Source: JABMPO01 sp964539785
GTDB taxonomy: Bacteria > Fidelibacterota > Marinisomatia > Marinisomatales > TCS56
Direction: 5' to 3'
Assembly (NCBI GenBank): GCA_964539785.1
Contig: CAZIJQ010000076.1
Span: 1 to 9,442 of the forward strand
Length of the DNA: 9,442 nt
Both the position numbers and the translations under genes were made by a program. The notes beneath the pieces are model-generated. The model ran no database searches. It was not told the origin of the DNA and saw nothing but the letters and a program-made list of their open reading frames with translations. Within the stretch, counting starts at the first letter, position 1. Each line of letters begins with the position of its first letter. Shown piece after piece: positions 1-4,723 of this stretch.

Positions 1-47
1 TACTGAACTTAAATTAATCAAAATTAAAAGCTGGTGAATAGATCAGG

Positions 48-629
48 TTAGAAAATATTTGACCAGCCGGGTGTTGGTGTTGACTGTTCCAGACAGTTGC
101 TAATGCATTCAGCCGTTACACAGCTGTCACAGTCCCCAAAATAAAACCAGGAACTGCCAGCATCAGGATAACGACCGTATGATACGTCAGTGGATTGCTC
201 GGGAAATACTATTGAATCAACAATATGACCATTGGGATTAGATAGACCCAGTTCCTCACCAGCGGCGCTTAATTTAAAATCGGCGTGCAGGAATCCATCA
301 GCTGTATCGCGATCACACCAGATCAGCAAATATTGCTTGCCGGCGATTGCAATGTCGTCCGGGAAAAGGAATTTGGTTGGATCGGCAAGATCATCGGTCA
401 GATAATAACCGGCCAGGCTTATTACCGTATCGGTACTATTGTATAGTTCAACCCAATCATCGTAATCACCAGATTCATCAGTCATAATGGAATCATTCCG
501 TGCCATAAATTCATTCAGGTAGAGATCGCCTTGAATAGGTTCAATATCATCCTGACCATTCTCACAACCGGCATGGAGCAGGATACAAACGACAACAATA
601 ATTAGATTACTCAAAGATAGCTTACTCAT
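48..629 (-). CDS. Lamin-tail-domain (LTD) lipoprotein
   Basis: Predicted surface or periplasmic lipoprotein of about 193 residues with one LTD fold. Seen: a lipoprotein signal peptide (short basic n-region MSKLSLSN, hydrophobic core LIIVVVCILL, lipobox HAGC), then an LTD starting at LYLNEFMARNDS. It has the typical DDWVELYN, LAGYYLTDD and KQYLLIWCD segments, and a late GRYPD...TPTPGWSN end. Known of the family: bacterial LTDs are Ig-like modules on secreted proteins, very often fused to CotH kinase domains; no enzymatic activity is known. Here the LTD is free-standing, last in the operon with the VTC polymerase and facing a CotH gene, so a partnership with CotH is inferred. Odd: a four-cysteine cluster CDSCVTAECISNC just before the C-terminus. 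Start: ATG at 629 is preferred; an in-frame GTG at 641 overlaps the upstream stop as GTGA, also plausible through translational coupling. Neither has a clear Shine-Dalgarno. Confidence 0.85.
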   Translation of the reverse strand: MSKLSLSNLIIVVVCILLHAGCENGQDDIEPIQGDLYLNEFMARNDSIMTDESGDYDDWVELYNSTDTVISLAGYYLTDDLADPTKFLFPDDIAIAGKQYLLIWCDRDTADGFLHADFKLSAAGEELGLSNPNGHIVDSIVFPEQSTDVSYGRYPDAGSSWFYFGDCDSCVTAECISNCLEQSTPTPGWSNIF

Positions 630-637
630 ACGGGCAA

Positions 638-1282
638 TCACAGCGTATAGGCGAGTTTTAATCCCAGAACACCGATGTAATCTGGTTTTTCATCAGTAGG
701 GTCCTCGATCTTCAAATGACAGAATAACTTCCCTTTAATTTGCTTGGTGAATTTATAGCTTATTCCACTGGAAAAACGATATTCCTCCCATTTGGGTTTA
801 TCGTCTGCGATCTGCAGAAAGCCTTCAATAGACAGGTATGGTTTTATATTTTTCAGGGTAGTGTAAGTAAGCCTCAGACGATTTCTAAAAAGGCCAGTTG
901 ATTCTTGGTCCTCCCGGAAATCAACCTGATAGCGCAGTCGATTATCAAACCGCCAGGATTTACCAGACCGCAAGACGACACCTAATCCCAGGCGCTGCCT
1001 GACCTCGTCGGTATAACGTGCGAAACGGTAATTAGTAGTAATTTTTACATGTGAATCTAATTTATAGGCAAAGTTTAAACTGGTCAAATTATTTTTATAT
1101 TCTGAAAAGTCCTCGTCCCGGCGTATTTCCTGTTCAAGGCTCGCTGATAATCGCTGTTTAAAATCCTTTTCAATTTCAACGCTTAACCATAATTCATTGT
1201 CATTAAAAGTATTTCCAAATGTGGTAGCAATAAGATAAAATAAGCCTAATTTAATTCCGAGTTTTATATTGGAATGTGACAT
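638..1282 (-). CDS. DUF2490-like outer-membrane beta-barrel protein
   Basis: Predicted outer-membrane barrel of 214 residues, function unknown. Seen: an N-terminal signal-peptide-like stretch (IKLGIKLGLFYLIATTFG), then alternating polar/hydrophobic segments rich in Arg, Tyr and Phe that repeat at strand-like spacing: ELWLSVEIEKDF, RLSASLEQEIRRDEDF, VKITTNYRFARY, RLGLGVVLRSG, WRFDNRLRYQVDFRED, FRNRLRLTY, IKPYLSIEGFL, EEYRFSSGISYKF, GKLFCHLKIE, YIGVLGLKLAYTL. The RLRYQ/RNRLRL pattern and the length are what I associate with DUF2490. Its ATG follows the DUF4956 stop with no gap (TAGATG), so it is almost certainly co-translated with the inner-membrane gene. Inference: it may give the polyphosphate/CotH system an outer-membrane component. 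The family name rests on pattern recognition; another small barrel family is possible. Confidence 0.75.
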   Translation of the reverse strand: MSHSNIKLGIKLGLFYLIATTFGNTFNDNELWLSVEIEKDFKQRLSASLEQEIRRDEDFSEYKNNLTSLNFAYKLDSHVKITTNYRFARYTDEVRQRLGLGVVLRSGKSWRFDNRLRYQVDFREDQESTGLFRNRLRLTYTTLKNIKPYLSIEGFLQIADDKPKWEEYRFSSGISYKFTKQIKGKLFCHLKIEDPTDEKPDYIGVLGLKLAYTL

Positions 1283-1855
1283 CTAATTTTCTTTATAGAA
1301 AATCCATATTCTAGCGATATCCCTTAAAAAATCAACCCGGCGTATTTCGTATTTAACAATGTCCAATCCGGTTCGAGCTTTCAGGTCAGTCAGCAATTGC
1401 TCCTGGTTCTGGGGTTTTATGTTATCAATATTCTCATAGATCACCACCTTACGCTGGAGAATATGTTTTGCCATGTATTGCTCGAGCGTGAAAGTCAGGA
1501 TTAGGATTGCCAGGTTTGGTACAATAATGTCAATGGAATAGCTCTCGTTGGCTGCCAGTCCATTGATCAAACCGATCGTAATTATGCCAAACAAATAGGT
1601 CATCTCACGGATAGGTATCGGTTCGGTCCGATAACGCAGGATGCCAAAAATGGCAAATAGTCCAAAAGCAAATCCGACACTGATAGTTACTGCGCTGAGA
1701 ATCAGGCTAACGAAGAATACCACCGAATTGAATATGAAATAAGTAAATACATAATCCAGGTTGGGCGTTCGGTAGCGATTATAGATCATGATAATGAAAA
1801 AGAACGCCACCACCAGATTGATTCCGTAGTAACCTATAGGATTCCAGAAATCCAT
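1283..1855 (-). CDS. DUF4956 inner-membrane protein, partner of VTC polymerase
   Basis: Polytopic inner-membrane protein of 190 residues. Seen: hydrophobic segments near residues 8-25, 37-58, 60-72, 87-101 and 111-127, and a conserved-looking loop GFAFGLFAIFGILRYRTEPIPIREMTYLF. A soluble, presumably cytoplasmic tail (about 130-190) ends in RRVDFLRDIARIWIFYKEN. These match DUF4956. Known: DUF4956 genes commonly sit directly beside VTC-domain polyphosphate polymerase genes in bacteria. By analogy with the membrane subunits of the yeast VTC complex, the protein could anchor the polymerase or pass the polyphosphate chain across the membrane; that role is inference. Start: an open frame extends to a TTG at 1882 overlapping the upstream gene, but the ATG at 1855 has a GGAGG Shine-Dalgarno 5 nt ahead and gives a protein beginning MDFWNPIGYYG. 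The ATG is therefore chosen, leaving 23 nt after the polymerase stop. Confidence 0.88.
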   Translation of the reverse strand: MDFWNPIGYYGINLVVAFFFIIMIYNRYRTPNLDYVFTYFIFNSVVFFVSLILSAVTISVGFAFGLFAIFGILRYRTEPIPIREMTYLFGIITIGLINGLAANESYSIDIIVPNLAILILTFTLEQYMAKHILQRKVVIYENIDNIKPQNQEQLLTDLKARTGLDIVKYEIRRVDFLRDIARIWIFYKEN

Positions 1856-1860
1856 TATTA

Positions 1861-1865
1861 CCTCC
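1861..1865 (-). promoter_or_regulatory. Strong Shine-Dalgarno of the DUF4956 gene
   Basis: On the minus strand the sequence reads GGAGGTAATAATG: a full GGAGG, a 5-nt spacer, then ATG at 1855. This decides the start codon against the upstream in-frame TTG at 1882. It is the clearest ribosome binding site in the window; the neighbouring genes have weak or no such motif. Confidence 0.85.
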
Positions 1866-1878
1866 AATTTTCCAGTTT

Positions 1879-2664
1879 TCAACCGGCCATCATCAGGCGG
1901 TTAAGTTCCCTAATGCGGGGTTTGAAACGATTGTACTTGATAGTATAACAGTAATTGATAGCCATGCAATATTTGCTGAAACGAGTTTCGTGTATCGACA
2001 TCCGGCGCATGGTCCGGATAAATTTTGATCGTGGATTATAGCGGTTCTGTTTTATCTCGGCGATTAGTACATTGTCGAATTCCTGACGCTCAGGGCCAGA
2101 GGTAGTATTCAAGTGATTGTCGATAGTGATCCGTTCATTGAATTCCTTCCCAACCAGTGTTATCCTGGTAAAACTGATACCAACGCTGGAGTAAAGTTCA
2201 TTGATTGCCAGGCCCGTCTCTGAATTGATCATTGAAGCAATTGTAGGCTCGGATAAAACATCAGTCCCTAAATCAGTGTGGAGATTATTTCCGATGCCAG
2301 ATGGTAGTCGGAGCCGAGTTTTTCGGGTACGATTTTGATTAGTTTTAGTTTTTATTTCAAAATAGGTCACAGCCGATTCAAGATATTCCCGGCAACGAAT
2401 TTTATAACGGGGACGACAACCGTTATGATGTTGCAGATATAGTTTAAAATCATTGGTATCATAATACAAATTATTGTAATTGAATATGCGATGAGGGGCT
2501 ATTTCCAGGATTAAATAATTCTCGATCAGCCGCTGTAATAATCCCGGTAATCGAGTACTGTTAAAAATGAATTTGGTATCCTGCCGATTTAAGGCGGTAA
2601 CATTTGCCAGCTCCTCCAGAGTGGCACTTTCGTACTGACCTATTATAGTATGGATTGCATTCAT
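1879..2664 (-). CDS. VTC-domain polyphosphate polymerase
   Basis: Cytoplasmic VTC-fold enzyme (CYTH/triphosphate-tunnel superfamily) of 261 residues, expected to make inorganic polyphosphate from ATP. Seen: NRQDTKFIF (residues 26-34) at the start of the fold; YYDT (67-70); a basic strand RPRYKIRCREY (84-94); FEIKTK (102-107); RTRKTRLRL; NERITIDNH (176-184); IAEIK (201-205); SKYC (230-233). These alternating Lys/Arg/Glu positions (K31, R90, R92, K105, R178, E203, K231) correspond by order to the tunnel residues of yeast Vtc4; the correspondence is from memory, not an alignment. The length is normal for bacterial stand-alone VTC proteins, which lack the SPX domain of the yeast enzyme. The C-terminus is basic (KYNRFKPRIRELNR). 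It is first in the four-gene operon and divergent from CotH. ATG at 2664 has no obvious Shine-Dalgarno. All tunnel residues I looked for are present, so the enzyme is probably active. Confidence 0.88.
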   Translation of the reverse strand: MNAIHTIIGQYESATLEELANVTALNRQDTKFIFNSTRLPGLLQRLIENYLILEIAPHRIFNYNNLYYDTNDFKLYLQHHNGCRPRYKIRCREYLESAVTYFEIKTKTNQNRTRKTRLRLPSGIGNNLHTDLGTDVLSEPTIASMINSETGLAINELYSSVGISFTRITLVGKEFNERITIDNHLNTTSGPERQEFDNVLIAEIKQNRYNPRSKFIRTMRRMSIHETRFSKYCMAINYCYTIKYNRFKPRIRELNRLMMAG

Positions 2665-2686
2665 TTTGTGGATTAAATAATCGAAA

Positions 2687-2701
2687 TATCAGGACCTGAT
2701 A
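2687..2701. promoter_or_regulatory. Palindrome TATCAGG-A-CCTGATA, candidate operator
   Basis: Perfect 7-bp arms around a single central A. It lies 23 bp upstream of the polymerase start codon and just inside a minus-strand TTGACA box, where a repressor site would block transcription of the polymerase operon. The palindrome is seen directly; operator function is inference. Confidence 0.4.
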
Positions 2702-2766
2702 ATTGTCAATATAACAAGTTAAAGTTAAACAATATTGTACCCATCAGCCTAATGATTCGACTTTAG

Positions 2767-2781
2767 AACAATATAATTGTT
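2767..2781. promoter_or_regulatory. Inverted repeat AACAAT-ATA-ATTGTT containing TATAAT
   Basis: Perfect 6-bp arms with a 3-nt centre. The plus-strand -10-like TATAAT (2772-2777) lies within it, and a related ACAATATTGT palindrome lies 29 bp upstream, so the pair could bind one regulator controlling CotH transcription. Low-complexity AT sequence raises the chance that this is coincidental. Confidence 0.35.
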
Positions 2782-2956
2782 TGGTCAGAGAGAATCTATT
2801 TTACCAGATTTTATTCTGGTTATTGCCGGTAATACCCGGAATAAAACGAGGAGAATTCTGTTTCAGTTATTTAACTTGAAACAGCACTTTTCGCTCCTAA
2901 ATGAGAATCAAATCATTTTAATCAATAATAATACTAAAACCAGATATTCAATTTCA

Positions 2957-4621
2957 ATGACTGGATTTAAAACACAGTTCATCAGCTTGAATGCCTGGAT
3001 TAAGCTAGTATCTCTTATTCAACTGGCAACGTTGCAATTGATGGCGATTAATGTCAATAATCAACGCGTTGAGCTCGTCTCTTCCAATCTGCCGATAGTT
3101 GTAATCAACACCGGAGGTCAGGAGATTGTTGATGATCCAAGGATCGTCGCTCACATGGGCATTATTGATAATGGGCCTGGCATACGCAATAATCTGACTG
3201 ACAATTATAACAATTATGATGGTTTGATTGCCATTGAACTCCGAGGCAGCACTTCATCTTGGTATCCCAAGAAACAATATCGTTTCGAGACTCAAGATTC
3301 TACCGGTGAGAATCTTAATGTCGATTTGATGGGTTTACCGGCCGAAAATGATTGGGTATTCTATGGACCTTATGATGACCAGTCACTGATCCGCAATGTA
3401 CTTGCCTACCAGCTTTCCAATGCCTTGGGCCGTTATGCCAGCCGGACACGATTCTGTGAAGTTGTATTGAACAATGACTACCGTGGGCTCTATGTATTAA
3501 TGGAAAAAATTAAACGCGATAATAACCGGATCGATATTGAGCCGCTGGATGCCAATGATATCAGTGGAGATGCGGTGACGGGCGGATATATATTGAAAAT
3601 TGATAAATTAGATGGCGAAAATATTGGATACTGGGAATCAGGCAACGGGGTGACCTATCAGTACCATTATCCAAAGCCGGATGAAATTGTAACACAACAG
3701 GAAGCCTATATTCAAAATTTCATTGCGCAGTTTGAAGGTGCCATGAACGGGTCTGATCCTGCTGATCCTTTTACAGGATACCCTGCCTATATAGAGGTGA
3801 GTTCATTTGTTGATCATTTTCTGTTGAATGAGATAGCTAAGAATGTAGATGCTTACCGAATAAGCGCCTATTTGTACAAACAACGCGAAAGCAATGGCGG
3901 TCACTTGTTTGCCGGACCCATTTGGGACTTCAATCTAAGTTTTGGCAAAGCCTGGTACCCCGAAGATTTATTCCTTACTGAAGGCTGGCAGGTTCATTAT
4001 AATACATGGCGCCCCTGGGATGATTTTCACGTTCCGTTCTGGTGGGAAATATTAAGTTCAGATTTTCAATTTGTCGTACTGTTGAATGACCGCTGGCAGC
4101 AGTTGAGACCAGAACTATTCAGCCTGGACAGTCTTTATGCCAGCATTGATGCTTTGGTCGATACGCTGTCGGAAGCCCGCGTTCGTAATTTTAATCGCTG
4201 GCCCGAATCAGTTGGAGATCATTCCTATGAAGACGAAATCATCCAGCTTAAAACCTGGTTGAATTACCGGGTAAATTGGATTGACGGGAATCTCAGTTTA
4301 CTATCGCTTGATGACCCTCATTCTGATGGTGGAACAAATGCGGAAAGTTTTATTATTGGTCAGAATTTTCCTAATCCATTCAATGCCTCGACAACAATCT
4401 CCTACAAACTACCATACAGATCGGATGTCCAGATAATCATTTATGATCTTAACGGACATAAAGTAACAACGCTGGTCTCAGAGATTCAGACGGCTGGTTA
4501 CAAATCGGTGATCTGGGATGGTACAGATAACCTGCTGCAACCAGCCAGCAGTGGGACTTATATATATCAGATCAATAGTGATAATGTTATTCAAAACCGT
4601 AAAATGATATTGCTGAAATAA
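2957..4621 (+). CDS. Secreted CotH-family kinase with C-terminal sorting domain
   Basis: CotH-type atypical protein kinase, expected to act outside the cytoplasm; spore-coat CotH of Bacillus phosphorylates coat proteins. Numbered from ATG 2957 (554 residues): a plausible signal peptide (1-30, KTQF...LVSLIQLATLQLMA); a lead-in SNLPIVVINTGGQ (43-55) common in FCB CotH proteins; the CotH core (about 88-445) with IELRGSTS (93-100), YPKKQYRFE, PAENDWVFYGPYDD, RNVLAYQLS, GLYVLMEKIKRD (177-188), GGYILKIDK (209-217), KNVDAYRIS and the metal/active-site-like GPIWDFNLSFG (320-330). A FlgD-Ig-like/type IX sorting domain (469-554) runs from NFPNPFNASTT to RKMILLK and predicts export and surface attachment. 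Start: the frame is open from a TTG at 2777, but the extra 60 residues look non-coding; ATG 2957 gives a signal peptide, though no Shine-Dalgarno is seen. Divergent from the polymerase/LTD operon, its probable partner. Substrate unknown. Confidence 0.87.
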   Translation: MTGFKTQFISLNAWIKLVSLIQLATLQLMAINVNNQRVELVSSNLPIVVINTGGQEIVDDPRIVAHMGIIDNGPGIRNNLTDNYNNYDGLIAIELRGSTSSWYPKKQYRFETQDSTGENLNVDLMGLPAENDWVFYGPYDDQSLIRNVLAYQLSNALGRYASRTRFCEVVLNNDYRGLYVLMEKIKRDNNRIDIEPLDANDISGDAVTGGYILKIDKLDGENIGYWESGNGVTYQYHYPKPDEIVTQQEAYIQNFIAQFEGAMNGSDPADPFTGYPAYIEVSSFVDHFLLNEIAKNVDAYRISAYLYKQRESNGGHLFAGPIWDFNLSFGKAWYPEDLFLTEGWQVHYNTWRPWDDFHVPFWWEILSSDFQFVVLLNDRWQQLRPELFSLDSLYASIDALVDTLSEARVRNFNRWPESVGDHSYEDEIIQLKTWLNYRVNWIDGNLSLLSLDDPHSDGGTNAESFIIGQNFPNPFNASTTISYKLPYRSDVQIIIYDLNGHKVTTLVSEIQTAGYKSVIWDGTDNLLQPASSGTYIYQINSDNVIQNRKMILLK

Positions 4622-4631
4622 CTGTTTCAGG

Positions 4632-4646
4632 ATTGATCTGATCAAT
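4632..4646. repeat. Inverted repeat ATTGAT-CTG-ATCAAT after CotH
   Basis: Perfect 6-bp arms with a 3-nt centre, starting 11 nt after the CotH stop. As RNA it would be a weak AT-rich hairpin without a following T-run, so it is a poor intrinsic terminator; it could instead be an upstream regulator site for the GH5 gene. Confidence 0.35.
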
Positions 4647-4661
4647 TACCGTCAATTGCAC

Positions 4662-4680
4662 ATTTACAGTTTGTGTAAAT
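4662..4680. promoter_or_regulatory. Inverted repeat ATTTACA-GTTTG-TGTAAAT, candidate operator of GH5 gene
   Basis: Perfect 7-bp arms around a 5-nt centre, about 43 bp before the GH5 start codon. It overlaps the -35 box of the best promoter candidate, a typical repressor position, and could mediate carbohydrate-responsive control. Not obviously repeated upstream of the GH3 gene. The regulator is unknown. Confidence 0.45.
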
Positions 4681-4699
4681 CAGAAATACAAAATAAAAT
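4671..4699 (+). promoter_or_regulatory. Possible promoter of GH5 gene
   Basis: TTGTGT (4671-4676), a 17-bp spacer and TAAAAT (4694-4699, five of six matches to the sigma-70 -10 box). Transcription would begin about 15-20 nt before the ATG at 4724. AT-rich sequence makes chance matches easy, and some FCB bacteria use different promoter motifs, so this is tentative. Confidence 0.35.
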
Positions 4700-4723
4700 A
4701 CATTCACATTAGGGCTAAAATTC

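Larger units (their letters stand above)
2665..2956. promoter_or_regulatory. Divergent intergenic region between polymerase operon and CotH
   Basis: About 292 bp, AT-rich, with no supportable gene. It should carry the promoters of both the polymerase operon (leftward) and CotH (rightward). Seen: three palindromes between 2687 and 2781 (listed separately where strongest; the third is ACAATATTGT at 2729-2738). There is a minus-strand TTGACA at 2709-2704, although no good -10 follows at 16-18 nt. A plus-strand TATAAT lies at 2772-2777 without a clear -35. The plus frame is open from a TTG at 2777, but its first 60 residues resemble no CotH N-terminus or signal peptide, and the TTG lies inside a palindrome. 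I read 2782-2956 as an untranslated leader. Confidence 0.5.

Noticed and set aside
1..47. Sequence after the LTD gene as terminator or next gene
   Set aside because: Too short and AT-rich; no hairpin with a T-run or coding start could be supported.
1856..1882. TTG start for the DUF4956 gene overlapping the polymerase stop
   Set aside because: The GGAGG five bases before ATG 1855 is far better, and the nine extra residues are just the translated ribosome-site region.
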